DNA of 64,000 nucleotides from Novosphingobium sp. AAP83. Lineage in GTDB: Bacteria > Pseudomonadota > Alphaproteobacteria > Sphingomonadales > Sphingomonadaceae. This document shows positions 7,611-16,927 of the stretch, in pieces. Under the pieces are notes generated by a model, which did not search any database, had not been told where the DNA came from, and saw nothing but the letters and a program-made list of their open reading frames with translations. Location of the stretch: NCBI RefSeq assembly GCF_001295795.1, contig NZ_LJHY01000012.1:29607-93606 (forward strand), written 5' to 3'. The position numbers were made by a program, and so were the translations under genes. Every line of letters starts with the position of its first letter. Positions within the stretch are counted from its first letter, which is position 1.

Positions 7611-9194
7611 CTAGCGCTTTCGGGCGGTGCTGGCAACCAGCGCGATGACAAGAAGCACTACGGACCACACAAGAACCATTGCGTTACCTATTTGTGCAAA
7701 CAAAGTTGGCGCGTGCGGTGGGGGTACCAGCACATCAATTCGTCCGGCTTTGCGTAAAGGCAGGAAGGCGCGCACCACGCCATTGGCATCAATGACCGCG
7801 CTGATCCCGGTGGTGGTTGAACGCAGGACAGGCAAGCCCTCCTCAATCGCGCGCATCCGCGCATGTGCCAGATGCTGCGGCGGTCCCCAATCGCCAAACC
7901 ACCCATCGTTTGAAGGGTTGAACAGATAGTCGGGGCGGTTGGCACGATCGACCACTTCGCCTGAAAAGATGATCTCATAGCAAATCTGCACGCCTGCTTT
8001 GCCATGCTGCCCGAAATCAAGCGTGCGCGGCCCCGGTCCCGCAAAGAAATCCAGGTTGCCCGCCACAAACCGGGCAAGGCCAACCGGCTCAAGCCATTCG
8101 CGCTTTGGCAGATATTCCCCGAACGGCACGAGATGCGCCTTGGCATAGCTGCCGCGAATCACACCATCGCTGTCAAGCGCCGTCACCACGTTATAAGCGC
8201 CCGTCGCTGTCCCTGCCTTCATTGCGATGTCCGTCGTACCGGTCAGCAGCAGGCTGCCGGGGCCGATCACCCGGCCGATTCGTTCGCGCGCCAAAGTGGG
8301 GTTGGCGGCATATGTCGTCTCATCGTACCAATACTGCCGATAGCCTTCGCGCAGGAAATCAGGCACGCCGCTTTCAGGCCACAGCACCAACCGGCGCGTC
8401 CCACGCTGGCGGGGAAGCGAGAGCGCTGCGGTAACGCGAAACTGGTTTTCGTAATTGGCCGGATCATTCAGCACGTCTTGCCGCACGTCAGGCTGGACCA
8501 GCGTGAGCGGCAAAGTGCCTTCGGCCCGCTCCACCCCGATCATCGCACTGCCCAGCGGCAAGACCATCAGAACAGCCGGGCCGATAGCATAGGCCACAGC
8601 GCCCAGTTTCTGGCCCTTGTTCCATGATCGGACCGCAAACAGCCACCATCCGCCCAGCAGGATGACAAGGCCAGACAGCGCATAAGTGCCAGTCCACTGC
8701 GCCAGCAGGGCAAGGCCCGGCCTGTCAAATCCGCCGAGCATCATCATGCTCAGAGGATTCCACGCAAAGCCTGTAAATAGCGTTGCCCGCAACCATTCGC
8801 TGATGATCCAGCAGGCGGCAAATGCAGGCAGCAACGCCTTACTGCGGGTACGGCTAAGCCACCAGCCGCAAAGCGTGGCAAAAGCGGGGAAAATCGCCAG
8901 ATAGAGCGCAATCAGCACGACCGCGATCATACCCAGCCACTGCGGCATTTCCGCTTGATAGGTAAAGGCTGTGGCGATCCAGCCATTGCCCGCCGTGAAC
9001 AGGCCCAGGCCAAACAGCCAGCCCGACAGCAGCGCCTGCTGCCAGCTTTTGACCACATATAAACGGTGGATCAGATAGGCGAGTGCGGCCAGCGTGAGCG
9101 GCCACAGGCTCAACGGTTGGAAACCGGTTGCAGCAAAGGCACCGGCAGCGATGGTGTATAGGTGCGGGCGGGGGGGCGTGATCAATCGCAACAT
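7611..9194 (-). CDS. lnt: Apolipoprotein N-acyltransferase
   Basis: Lnt is the inner-membrane enzyme that adds the third acyl chain to the N-terminal cysteine of lipoproteins. The 527-aa protein has several N-terminal membrane segments followed by a periplasmic nitrilase-like domain. The Glu-Lys-Cys catalytic triad is visible as LWPESGVP, YAKAHLVPFGEYLP and QICYEIIFSGEV. A last membrane segment (NAMVLVWSVVLLVIALVAS) ends the protein. It lies immediately upstream of metK, and the DUF4167 gene is further upstream on the same strand, 61 bp away. Confidence 0.95.
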   Translation of the reverse strand: MLRLITPPRPHLYTIAAGAFAATGFQPLSLWPLTLAALAYLIHRLYVVKSWQQALLSGWLFGLGLFTAGNGWIATAFTYQAEMPQWLGMIAVVLIALYLAIFPAFATLCGWWLSRTRSKALLPAFAACWIISEWLRATLFTGFAWNPLSMMMLGGFDRPGLALLAQWTGTYALSGLVILLGGWWLFAVRSWNKGQKLGAVAYAIGPAVLMVLPLGSAMIGVERAEGTLPLTLVQPDVRQDVLNDPANYENQFRVTAALSLPRQRGTRRLVLWPESGVPDFLREGYRQYWYDETTYAANPTLARERIGRVIGPGSLLLTGTTDIAMKAGTATGAYNVVTALDSDGVIRGSYAKAHLVPFGEYLPKREWLEPVGLARFVAGNLDFFAGPGPRTLDFGQHGKAGVQICYEIIFSGEVVDRANRPDYLFNPSNDGWFGDWGPPQHLAHARMRAIEEGLPVLRSTTTGISAVIDANGVVRAFLPLRKAGRIDVLVPPPHAPTLFAQIGNAMVLVWSVVLLVIALVASTARKR

Positions 9195-9255
9195 GCCTGC
9201 ACGCTATGGGGTGCGTGGGGGCCGGCCGCAAGCGGCCAGCCCCTCACGTCACATC

Positions 9256-10269
9256 TCAGCCTTCTACGGGCAGAGGATTCTTGCGTGGGCGGCCACGCTT
9301 TTTGGGTGCCGGTGCCGCATTATCAGCCGCAGCCGCCGGAGCAGGTTCGGCAGCAGCGGGTGCAGGGGCTGCCACCGGTTCGGGTTCGCTGCGCACGCCG
9401 ATGGATGGCGGCAGGCTTGATGGATCAAGCGCTGCGGGCGCATCGTCGCGCTCACGCTCAACACGGGGGCGGCGTTCCGTGCGCGGACGCAAGCCGCGCG
9501 CCGGTCGGGTATCGCGCACAAACGGATTGTCGTTTGCATCGGCGATGGGTTCACCTTCGCTGGCAGGCACACCCTCGCCGGGCAAGGCTGCTACTTCTGC
9601 GATCTGCGGTTCGGCATCTTGCTCACGCGAGCGATCAAAGCGGCGGTTATCACGCGGCCTGTCTTCACGGGGCCGCTCTTCACGCGGCCCGCGTTCTTCA
9701 CGGGGCCCACGCTCTTCACGAGGCCGATCATCACGTTGACGGTCCTGACGCGGACGGTCTTCGCGGTCATCGCGTGGCCGATCATCGCGCACGCGGTCAA
9801 AGCGGGGGCGATCATCGCGCTGGCGGTCCTGACGCGGACGCTCCTCGCGGTCATCACGGGGCCGCTCGTCACGCTGTTCACGCTGTTCACGCTCTTGCCG
9901 CGATGGTGCGCGTTCAAACGCTGCGTAATCGCCTTCTGCGCTGAATTCGTTGTTCTCTTCCTCGCCGTCCTGTTCCTGCCAACGCTCGCCGTTGGGGCCC
10001 AAGGGGCGGGTGCGCTGGTCTTCGGTGCGGACACGGCTATCGGCGATCACGCGGAAGTAGTGATCGGCAAACTGGAGATAGTATTCGGCCTGCACACGAT
10101 CACCGTTCAGGTGAGCGTCCGATGCGAGCTTGCGATACTTCTCCAGCATCTGGGGGGCATTGCCCCGTGCGCGGCTGTCGATCCGGTTAAGCTGCTGACC
10201 GCCATTCTGTGGGCGACCATTATTGGTGCGCCCGCGACGGCGGTTGTTACCACGATTGTTGTTATTCAA
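9256..10269 (-). CDS. DUF4167 domain protein with a long Arg/Asp/Glu-rich repeat region
   Basis: The N-terminal ~90 residues (NNNRGNNRRRGRTNNGRPQNG, then SRARGNAPQMLEKYRKLASDAHLNGDRVQAEYYLQFADHYFRV) match DUF4167, a conserved alphaproteobacterial domain of unknown function. The middle, about residues 140-225, is a low-complexity chain of RDDRPRxDR-type units; the end is Ala/Pro-rich and closes with a KKRGRPRKNPL AT-hook-like basic motif. This suggests nucleic-acid binding, which is inference. The start is uncertain: TTG at 10269 has AGGAAG nine bases upstream and gives the family-like MNNNNRGNN; TTG at 10302 is an in-frame alternative. Confidence 0.8.
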   Translation of the reverse strand: MNNNNRGNNRRRGRTNNGRPQNGGQQLNRIDSRARGNAPQMLEKYRKLASDAHLNGDRVQAEYYLQFADHYFRVIADSRVRTEDQRTRPLGPNGERWQEQDGEEENNEFSAEGDYAAFERAPSRQEREQREQRDERPRDDREERPRQDRQRDDRPRFDRVRDDRPRDDREDRPRQDRQRDDRPREERGPREERGPREERPREDRPRDNRRFDRSREQDAEPQIAEVAALPGEGVPASEGEPIADANDNPFVRDTRPARGLRPRTERRPRVERERDDAPAALDPSSLPPSIGVRSEPEPVAAPAPAAAEPAPAAAADNAAPAPKKRGRPRKNPLPVEG

Positions 10270-10302
10270 CTTCAGGCACTTCCTTGTTTGGGGGCGGCCC
10301 AA

Positions 10303-10520
10303 GTGGAATTCAGGCCCATCTGGAATGCAGGTTAAACCCGTATTGCCGTGCTACCCGTTAGCCGCGCAATCTCCACCACCGGTTTTCCCACCACGAAGGA
10401 CGGGTAAACAGGGGTTCCCAGCATCTGCTTTCGTCCCGGCCCCTTTGGCCGTTCATCCCTGCAAATGGTGAGGTAGGCAAGATCGGGAAGCCATCATCCG
10501 TTCTTTACCTGAAGCTATGG
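10303..10520. other. Spacer between prmC and the DUF4167 gene
   Basis: This 218-bp stretch lies downstream of prmC and upstream of the DUF4167 gene, both minus strand, so it probably holds the latter's promoter. I see no confident hairpin terminator, RNA gene or extra reading frame. Confidence 0.3.
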
Positions 10521-11384
10521 TTAGTCGTCTGTCGCAGCCTTGCCAAGAGGAATATTGCGGTTTTTCGCCATTTCTATCGCGCGGGGGCGTGCGGCAAGGT
10601 CATGGTGCAAAACTGTCGTCATTTCGGCAGCCGTTGCCAGCGCCGTCACTGGCACGGCCTGCGTCCAGCCGATCTCGACCATGGCGATGCCGTTTTCGGC
10701 CAGTAGCCTGCGCAATTGCGGGATTAGCAGGCGATAATCATCCAGCCCGTCAGGCCCCGCAAACAGCGCGCCCGCCGGTTCATGCGCCCGCACCGATGGT
10801 GCCAAATCGGCGGCATCTTCCACATAAGGCGGATTGGCAAGGATCAGGTCAAACAGGCCAAGCCCATCGCTCCAGCCTGTTTGCGTCCAATCGGCCTGCA
10901 TAAACCGCGCTTGCGGTGCATGGCGCGCGCCGTTGGCAGCGGCAATGGACAGTGCTTCGGGCGAACGGTCAATGCCGATGCCCTCGGCACTTGGCCAGAT
11001 CGATAGCGCCGCCAGCAAAAGCGCGCCCGATCCAGTGCCCAGATCGAGGATGCGCTGCGGCGGGCGGCTGGCAAGGCTGGCCTGTGCGGCCTCGATCAGC
11101 GTCTCGCTATCCCCGCGCGGGATCAGCACCGCAGGGCTTACCGCCAGATCAAGGCCATAGAACTCCTGATGGCCCACGATATAGGCCACCGGCTCATGCG
11201 CCAGTCTGCGCTCCACCAGCGCGCCAAAGCCCTCCGGCGCTTCGGCTTGCATATGGCGCAGCAGCACATCCGATCGCGCACAGCCTAGCGCATGCGCCAT
11301 CAGCAATTCGGCATCCAGCCGCGCGGTATCGCTGGTGTGCGCCAGCGTCACAGCGGCATCGCGAATGGCTTGGGCGACGCTCAC
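10521..11384 (-). CDS. prmC: Peptide chain release factor N5-glutamine methyltransferase
   Basis: PrmC methylates the glutamine of the GGQ motif in release factors RF1 and RF2. The 287-aa product has a helical N-terminal domain, the SAM-binding motif ILDLGTGSGALLLA and the catalytic NPPY motif (LILANPPYVED). It uses a GTG start, with AGGAGG a few bases upstream supplied by a palindromic repeat. It follows prfA, which encodes its substrate RF1, in the same orientation with a 48-bp gap: the conserved prfA-prmC arrangement. Confidence 0.95.
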   Translation of the reverse strand: MSVAQAIRDAAVTLAHTSDTARLDAELLMAHALGCARSDVLLRHMQAEAPEGFGALVERRLAHEPVAYIVGHQEFYGLDLAVSPAVLIPRGDSETLIEAAQASLASRPPQRILDLGTGSGALLLAALSIWPSAEGIGIDRSPEALSIAAANGARHAPQARFMQADWTQTGWSDGLGLFDLILANPPYVEDAADLAPSVRAHEPAGALFAGPDGLDDYRLLIPQLRRLLAENGIAMVEIGWTQAVPVTALATAAEMTTVLHHDLAARPRAIEMAKNRNIPLGKAATDD

Positions 11385-11385
11385 T

Positions 11386-11409
11386 CCCCCTCCTCTTCAG
11401 AGGAGGGGG
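11386..11409. repeat. GC-rich palindrome, copy 1
   Basis: CCCCCTCCTCT-TC-AGAGGAGGGGG is a perfect 11-bp inverted repeat with a 2-base spacer. An identical 24-base copy lies at 34211-34234. On the minus strand its AGGAGG serves as the likely Shine-Dalgarno sequence of prmC. Confidence 0.8.
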
Positions 11410-11432
11410 CTTTGGTTACGCTCAAGCCAACC

Positions 11433-12497
11433 TCAACCATCCATCGAAGCCAGCCGCTTGGCCTGATCCTCGGCAATCAGGGCATCGACCAGTTCGCCAA
11501 GCCCTGTGCCTTCCAGCACTTCGGGCAGGCGATGCAGCGTGAGGTTGATGCGGTGATCGGTCACGCGGCCTTGCGGGAAGTTATAGGTGCGGATGCGTTC
11601 GGAACGGTCGCCCGATCCCACCATCGCCTTGCGCGCTTCGGCCTCCTCGCCTTGCGCCGCATCGCGCTGGGCTTCGAACAGGCGGGCGCGCAGCACCTGC
11701 ATCGCCTTGTCCTTGTTCTTGTGCTGGCTGCGCCCGTCCTGGCAGGTGACGACCGTGCCGGTGGGCAAGTGGGTGATGCGCACGGCCGAATCAGTGGTGT
11801 TCACGTGCTGCCCGCCTGCGCCGCTGGCGCGATAGACGTCGATCTTCAGATCCTTGTCCTCGATCCGCACGTCCACCTCGTCAGGCTCTGGCAGTACGGC
11901 GACGGTCGCGGCAGAAGTGTGAATGCGCCCGCCCGATTCGGTCACCGGCACACGCTGCACGCGGTGGACCCCGCTCTCGAACTTCAGCTTGGCGAACACG
12001 CCATTGCCCGCAACATTGGCGACCACTTCCTTGTAGCCGCCGATGTCATTGGCGTTGACCGAGACGACTTCCACCCGCCAACCCTGCTCGGCGGCATACT
12101 TTTCATACATGCGGAACAGATCGGCGGCGAACAGCGCGGCCTCATCGCCGCCAGTGCCCGCGCGGATTTCGAGCATGGCCGGGCGGCTGTCGGCCGAGTC
12201 GCGCGGCAGCATGGCAATGGCAAGGCGGTGTTCGGCTTGCGGCAGTTCGGCGTTGATCCGCGCCAGCTCTTCCTCGGCCAGCTCGCGCATGTCGGGATCA
12301 TCAAGCGCCGCAAGGCTGGCGATTTCCTCGCGCATCGCGGCGATTTCCTGCGCGATGCGGGCAACCGGTTCAAGCTCCGCATAATCGCGGCTGGCGGCAA
12401 TAAAGTCTGCGCCCTCCAGCGTGCCCGATCCCAGCCGCGCTTCAAGCTCGGCAAAGCGGTGCGTGATGTGGCCAAGGCGGGTGTCGGATACGCTCAT
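11433..12497 (-). CDS. prfA: Peptide chain release factor 1
   Basis: RF1 releases peptides at UAA and UAG codons. The 354-aa product has the coiled N-terminal region, a domain-2 region with [21 protein letters not shown] (holding the PxT codon-recognition area) and the GGQ hydrolysis motif in [19 protein letters not shown] chose ATG 12497 ([11 protein letters not shown]) over 12512 because it gives the usual N-terminus. It is followed by prmC, its modifying enzyme. Its upstream spacer is filled by inverted repeats. Confidence 0.96.
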   Translation of the reverse strand: MSVSDTRLGHITHRFAELEARLGSGTLEGADFIAASRDYAELEPVARIAQEIAAMREEIASLAALDDPDMRELAEEELARINAELPQAEHRLAIAMLPRDSADSRPAMLEIRAGTGGDEAALFAADLFRMYEKYAAEQGWRVEVVSVNANDIGGYKEVVANVAGNGVFAKLKFESGVHRVQRVPVTESGGRIHTSAATVAVLPEPDEVDVRIEDKDLKIDVYRASGAGGQHVNTTDSAVRITHLPTGTVVTCQDGRSQHKNKDKAMQVLRARLFEAQRDAAQGEEAEARKAMVGSGDRSERIRTYNFPQGRVTDHRINLTLHRLPEVLEGTGLGELVDALIAEDQAKRLASMDG

Positions 12498-12514
12498 GCC
12501 ACATCCCCACACTT

Positions 12515-12602
12515 CGTCATCCCGGGCTTGACCCGGGATCCCGCTTGGTTGTCACCCGCCGCGAGAAGAACAGCGGGACCCCGGGTCAAGCCCGGGGTGA
12601 CG
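12515..12602. repeat. REP-like inverted pair, CGTCATCCCGGGCTTGACCC type
   Basis: Two 31-base arms (12515-12545 and 12572-12602) are inverted copies with two mismatches, separated by 26 bases. This extragenic palindrome type is widespread in sphingomonad and other alphaproteobacterial genomes (from memory). It lies between hisS and prfA. Confidence 0.8.
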
Positions 12603-12626
12603 GGGTGTTTGTGGCTCAGGGAGTAT

Positions 12627-12719
12627 CCGTCATGCTGAACTTGTTTCAGCATCCATCCCTCCACACGCGATGTCCGTTTAGGGGTAGAGATGGACCCTGA
12701 AACAAGTTTAGAGTTACGG
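12627..12719. repeat. Second inverted pair, CCGTCATGCTGAACTTGTTT type
   Basis: The 30-base arms at 12627-12656 and 12690-12719 are imperfect inverted copies sharing AACTTGTTTCAG. The right arm ends 19 bases before the hisS stop, so the structure may also terminate the hisS transcript. Confidence 0.65.
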
Positions 12720-12738
12720 TGTGGATAAAGAGCACCAT

Positions 12739-14046
12739 TTAGCCTTCGCCAGATAAGCTTGTGTAAGGCGCAGGAAGGCGTGCAAGGATATTGAACAGGT
12801 CATCCATCGCGTCACCCTGACTTCCCTTTACGTTCGTCAGGTGAAGTCGATCTTCAGGTTTGTCACCTTCACGCACGAAAAGGATCGCGTCGACTTTGTC
12901 TTTCTTTGCTTTCTCGGCCAGCTTCTTACCTTGGCCCTTGAAAGAGGTCCAAATATAGTAGTCGCTATTGCGATCTGGTCGAGTGCTGACTGAGCGCAGG
13001 TGCGCTGCGATTCTGTCGGCCTCATCCCTCATTGAAGGTGAATCTGGGACAATCGCAAACACGGGCGTTGGGTCAAAGCTAACGGTTTCGCCCCCCACCA
13101 ACATCGCCAGCCGTTCAATCCCCGCAGCCCAGCCGACCGCAGGCGTTGCCGCGCCGCCCAGCGCTTCCATCAGCCCGTCATAGCGCCCGCCGCCCAGCAC
13201 GGTGCCTTGCGCGCCCAGCCGGTCGGTGACAAACTCAAACGCGGTGTGGCGGTAGTAGTCCAGCCCGCGCACCAGCGCGGCAGCGCGGGTCCATGAAACG
13301 CCCGCTGCGCCCAGACCCGAAGTCACCTTGCCGAAGAAGTCCTGCGCCTCAGCCGAAAGGTAATCATCAATCTTCGGCGCATCAGCCACGAAAGCCTTGT
13401 CGCGCGGGTCTTTGCTATCGAGGATGCGCAAGGGGTTGCGTTCCAGCCGGTCCTGCGAATCTTCGGACAATTCCGCAGCATGGGCGCGGAAGTATTCGAT
13501 CAGCGCGGCGCGCCAGGCATCGCGGCTGGCGCCATCGCCCAGCGTGTTGAGTTGCAGCGTCACGCCATCTGCAATGCCCAGTTCTTTCAGCAACTGGTCC
13601 GCCATCACCAGCAGTTCCACGTCGGCCTGCGGCTCGCCCGCGCCGATGATCTCGGCGTCGATCTGGTGGAACTGGCGGTAGCGGCCCTTTTGCGGGCGTT
13701 CATAGCGGAACAGCGGGCCGTGCGTGGCCACCTTCAGCGGCGCATATTGCTGCCAGCCATCGGTCAGATAAGCGCGCGCAATCCCGGCGGTAAATTCGGG
13801 GCGCAGCGTCAGCGATTCCCCGCCGCGATCTTCAAAGCTGTACATTTCCTTGGAAACGACATCGGTCGTCTCGCCCAGCGAACGCGAGAACACCGCGGTC
13901 TTTTCGAACACCGGCATTTCCACGCGGCGGAAGCGATAGAGCTTGCGCACGCGTTCAAAGGTTTCGACGACAAAGGCGAAAGCTTCGGCATCGGCACCGA
14001 AAATGTCTTGTGTGCCGCGGATAGCTTGTGGGGTTTGTTGGCTCAT
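12739..14046 (-). CDS. hisS: Histidyl-tRNA synthetase
   Basis: This class II aminoacyl-tRNA synthetase of 435 aa charges tRNA-His. The catalytic core is clear: [13 protein letters not shown] at the N-terminus, motif 2 ([21 protein letters not shown]) and the histidine-A motifs [13 protein letters not shown] and GGGRYDGL. The C-terminal anticodon-binding domain, encoded by about 12739-13085, is only loosely like the usual form and uses codons such as CCA, TCA, AGA and AGG that are rare in the rest of the gene, in visibly AT-richer DNA. This suggests that the 3' third was replaced by recombination from another lineage. Confidence 0.95.
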   Translation of the reverse strand: MSQQTPQAIRGTQDIFGADAEAFAFVVETFERVRKLYRFRRVEMPVFEKTAVFSRSLGETTDVVSKEMYSFEDRGGESLTLRPEFTAGIARAYLTDGWQQYAPLKVATHGPLFRYERPQKGRYRQFHQIDAEIIGAGEPQADVELLVMADQLLKELGIADGVTLQLNTLGDGASRDAWRAALIEYFRAHAAELSEDSQDRLERNPLRILDSKDPRDKAFVADAPKIDDYLSAEAQDFFGKVTSGLGAAGVSWTRAAALVRGLDYYRHTAFEFVTDRLGAQGTVLGGGRYDGLMEALGGAATPAVGWAAGIERLAMLVGGETVSFDPTPVFAIVPDSPSMRDEADRIAAHLRSVSTRPDRNSDYYIWTSFKGQGKKLAEKAKKDKVDAILFVREGDKPEDRLHLTNVKGSQGDAMDDLFNILARLPAPYTSLSGEG

Positions 14047-14149
14047 GATGGCTGCGCGATTAGCCGCATTCGTGCCAAACGAAAAGCGCTGTCAAAAAGG
14101 TGTGCAGGAATGGTTGCGGATGCGACTGCTTCGCGGCATGAATTGCGTT

Positions 14150-16123
14150 ATGAAAAAGCACCTCGCGCCCACCCCGCTCTTTGTAGCCCCGCTCATCCTC
14201 GCTCTCCTGTCCACGTCGGCACTTGCCCAAAACTCTGCGCCCATGGCCGTGCCGATTACGCAGACCGTGCCTGATGCGCGCGATGTGGCCTATCCCGGTA
14301 CGATGACGCTTGATATCGATGCGTCCGATGTGGCGCGCGGGGCCTACCGCGTAACGCAGACCATCCCGGTGGTAGCAGGCGCAAAAGAGCTGATTTTGCT
14401 GTATCCGCAATGGCTTCCGGGCAATCATGGCCCGCGCGGCACGCTGTCCGAACTGGTCGGCGTGCAATTCTATGTTGATGGCAAAGCGGTGGAATGGAAG
14501 CGTGATCGGGTTGAGGTCTTTGCCTTTCACGTGAAACTTCCAGCGGGCGCCAAGGACGTTGTCGCGCGCTTTATTCACACCTCGCCGATCACATCGGCTG
14601 AAGGGCGCATCACGATGACGCCCGAGATGCTCAACCTGCAATGGGAGAAGATGAGCCTTTATCCTGCCGGGCATTATGTGCGGCAAATCAAGGTGAAGCC
14701 CACCGTCACCTTGCCGCAAGGCTGGACCCCGGCCACCGCGCTGGATGGCATGAGCATGGCAGGCAACCGCGTGACATGGGGCGTGACCGATTACGAAACG
14801 CTGGTCGATTCGCCGATCTTTGCAGGCCAGCACTTCCGCAAGTGGGATCTGGGCCAAAACGTCACATTGAATGTTGTGGCCGACAAGCCCGCGCAGCTTG
14901 ACGCCAAGCCTGAACATATCGATGCACACAAAGCGCTGGTGATCGAAGCCAAGCTGGCCTTCGGCGCAAACCATTTCGATCATTATGAATTTCTGCTGGC
15001 GCTGTCTGATAAGATCGGCGGCATCGGGCTTGAACATCACCGGTCGAGCGAGAACCAGCTTGAGCCTGAGGCTTTTACCGACTGGGCCAAGCAGGAATGG
15101 GATCGCAATTTGCTGCCGCACGAATATGCGCACTCATGGTCGGGTAAATTCCGCCGCCCCGCGCGGCTATGGACACCCGATTATCGCCAGCCGATGCAGG
15201 GCGATCTGCTGTGGACTTATGAAGGGCAGGACCAGTTCTGGGGCGCTGTTCTGGCTGCGCGCTCGGGCATGCAGGGCAAAGACATTGTGCTGGGCATGTT
15301 GGCGGCGTGGGCTGGTGGCTTTACGCAACAGCCAGGGCGCGAATGGCGTTCGGTTGAAGATACAGGCTTCGATCCCGTGTTCGCCTCGCGCAAGCCCAAG
15401 CCTTTTTCGTCGCTTGCCCGCAATGAAGATTATTACACTGAAGGCGCGCTGGTGTGGTTGGAGATCGACCAGATCTTGCGCGAAGGCACCGGCGGCAAGA
15501 AATCGATCGATGATTTCGCGCAGTCGTTCTTTGGCATGCGTCCGGGCGATTGGGGCCAGATCCCGTTCGAGGTGGACGAGATTGTGACCAAGCTCAACGC
15601 GCTTTACCCTTATGATTGGGCCAAGTTGATCGACACCCGCATCAACCAGCCGGGCCAGCCCGCGCCGCTGAACGGTATCGACAAGGGCGGCTATAAGCTG
15701 GTCTGGAAGGAAGAGCCCAATCCTTACATGAAGGCCGCGATGGACTTTGGCAAAGGCCTCAGCCTTGCCAACTCTGTCGGCATGGCGCTTGATAAGGATG
15801 GCAAAGTCACCAGCACCCGCTGGGATAGCCCCGCGTTCAACGTTGGAATCGTCACCGGCACACAAATCGTGGCGGTGAACGGTGCGGCCTATAGCGCGGA
15901 TGACATGAAAAAAGCCGTCACGGCGGCCAAGGGCGATTCGGGCAAGCCCATCGAACTGCTGACCAAGCGCGGTAGCCGGTTTGAAACGGTGAAGATCGAT
16001 TATAAGGATGGCCTGCGCTATCCTTGGCTTGAGCGCGTGGCCCCCGGCAAGGCACCAACCGGGCTGGACTTGCTGCTAACACCCAAGCGCCCCGGTGCGG
16101 CAATAGCGGCGAAGAAGAAGTAA
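14150..16123 (+). CDS. M61 family metallopeptidase (glycyl aminopeptidase-like) with PDZ domain
   Basis: This is a secreted zinc peptidase of 657 aa with a signal peptide ending at LLSTSALAQ. An N-terminal beta domain precedes the catalytic domain with HEYAHSW (zinc ligands His324 and His328, catalytic Glu325), flanked by the LEHHRSSENQL block typical of M61. A PDZ-like domain occupies about residues 530-625 (GIVTGTQIVAVNGAAYSADD). I start at ATG 14150, which opens the signal peptide; ATG 14138 is a near alternative. It is divergent from hisS and likely a single-gene unit that processes peptides in the periplasm. Confidence 0.9.
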   Translation: MKKHLAPTPLFVAPLILALLSTSALAQNSAPMAVPITQTVPDARDVAYPGTMTLDIDASDVARGAYRVTQTIPVVAGAKELILLYPQWLPGNHGPRGTLSELVGVQFYVDGKAVEWKRDRVEVFAFHVKLPAGAKDVVARFIHTSPITSAEGRITMTPEMLNLQWEKMSLYPAGHYVRQIKVKPTVTLPQGWTPATALDGMSMAGNRVTWGVTDYETLVDSPIFAGQHFRKWDLGQNVTLNVVADKPAQLDAKPEHIDAHKALVIEAKLAFGANHFDHYEFLLALSDKIGGIGLEHHRSSENQLEPEAFTDWAKQEWDRNLLPHEYAHSWSGKFRRPARLWTPDYRQPMQGDLLWTYEGQDQFWGAVLAARSGMQGKDIVLGMLAAWAGGFTQQPGREWRSVEDTGFDPVFASRKPKPFSSLARNEDYYTEGALVWLEIDQILREGTGGKKSIDDFAQSFFGMRPGDWGQIPFEVDEIVTKLNALYPYDWAKLIDTRINQPGQPAPLNGIDKGGYKLVWKEEPNPYMKAAMDFGKGLSLANSVGMALDKDGKVTSTRWDSPAFNVGIVTGTQIVAVNGAAYSADDMKKAVTAAKGDSGKPIELLTKRGSRFETVKIDYKDGLRYPWLERVAPGKAPTGLDLLLTPKRPGAAIAAKKK

Positions 16124-16322
16124 ACGTCACACATCAAGGCGGGGTGGACTGCGGTGACCAGTCAGCCCCGCCACGCTACGACCATGTAATGCGTTCGGGC
16201 CAATTGCCGTGTTATTCAACGCATTTGGTAAACATTAACCATACCATAAGTTGTGTTGCTGTATGGCAGTGCCTTCGCTAGTGGCGAAGTTATCCCGTCC
16301 CATAATCATACAGGCCGAACAC

Positions 16323-16862
16323 ATGCGTATCGACATGATCCCTACCGGTGACAATCCGCCGGAAAGCCTCAACGTAGTCATCGAAGTTCCCATCGGCGGT
16401 GAGCCGGTGAAGTATGAATTCGACAAGGCTTCGGGCGCGCTATTCGTTGACCGTATCCTGCACACCCCGATGCGCTATCCTGCAAACTACGGTTTCGTGC
16501 CGCACACGCTTTCGCCCGATGGCGATCCGCTTGATGCGCTGGTGATTGCCCGCTCGCCGTTTCTGGCAGGCTCGGTCGTCCGCGCCCGTCCGATTGCCGT
16601 GCTGAACCTTGAAGACGAACATGGCGGCGATGAAAAGCTGGTCTGCGTACCGGTCGATTCAACCTTCCCGTATTATTCGGACGTGAAGGAACGTGAAGAT
16701 CTGCCTGAAATCGTCATGCAGCAGATCGAACACTTCTTCACCCACTACAAGGACCTGGAAAAGGATAAGTGGGTTCGCGTTGGCACTTGGGGTGGCGCAG
16801 ATGACGCCCGTCGCATCACCATCGAAGCGATTGAACGCGCCAAGGCTGAAAAGCCCGCCTGA
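16323..16862 (+). CDS. ppa: Inorganic pyrophosphatase
   Basis: This soluble family I pyrophosphatase (179 aa) hydrolyses PPi to drive biosynthetic reactions. The metal-binding signature DGDPLDALV and the blocks YEFDKASGALFVDR, YPANYGFVP and VPVDSTFPYYSDV are present. ATG 16323 (MRIDMIPTGDNPPES) is the family N-terminus. A strong hairpin terminator lies 22 bp after the stop. Confidence 0.97.
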   Translation: MRIDMIPTGDNPPESLNVVIEVPIGGEPVKYEFDKASGALFVDRILHTPMRYPANYGFVPHTLSPDGDPLDALVIARSPFLAGSVVRARPIAVLNLEDEHGGDEKLVCVPVDSTFPYYSDVKEREDLPEIVMQQIEHFFTHYKDLEKDKWVRVGTWGGADDARRITIEAIERAKAEKPA

Positions 16863-16880
16863 TCCGCTTCGGATTTGCAC

Positions 16881-16918
16881 AAAAGGCCGCCAAGTTCACA
16901 GGACTTGGCGGCCTTTTT
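16881..16918 (+). terminator. Rho-independent terminator between ppa and pmbA, probably bidirectional
   Basis: A perfect 11-bp stem, GGCCGCCAAGT (16885-16895) with ACTTGGCGGCC (16903-16913), has a 7-base loop, with TTTTT on the plus side and TTTT on the minus side. It serves the convergent ppa and pmbA genes. Confidence 0.9.
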
Positions 16919-16927
16919 GTTTTTCTA

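Noticed and set aside
9619..10335. A 238-codon hydrophobic-looking frame opposite the DUF4167 gene
   Set aside because: It is the complement of the Arg/Asp repeat codons, which produces repetitive V/A/I/T/L runs; it has no start context or domain.
11292..12638. A 448-codon open frame on the plus strand opposite prfA
   Set aside because: It is antisense to the clear RF1 gene and runs through the repeat region; the translation has no family motif. Long antisense frames are common in GC-rich genomes.
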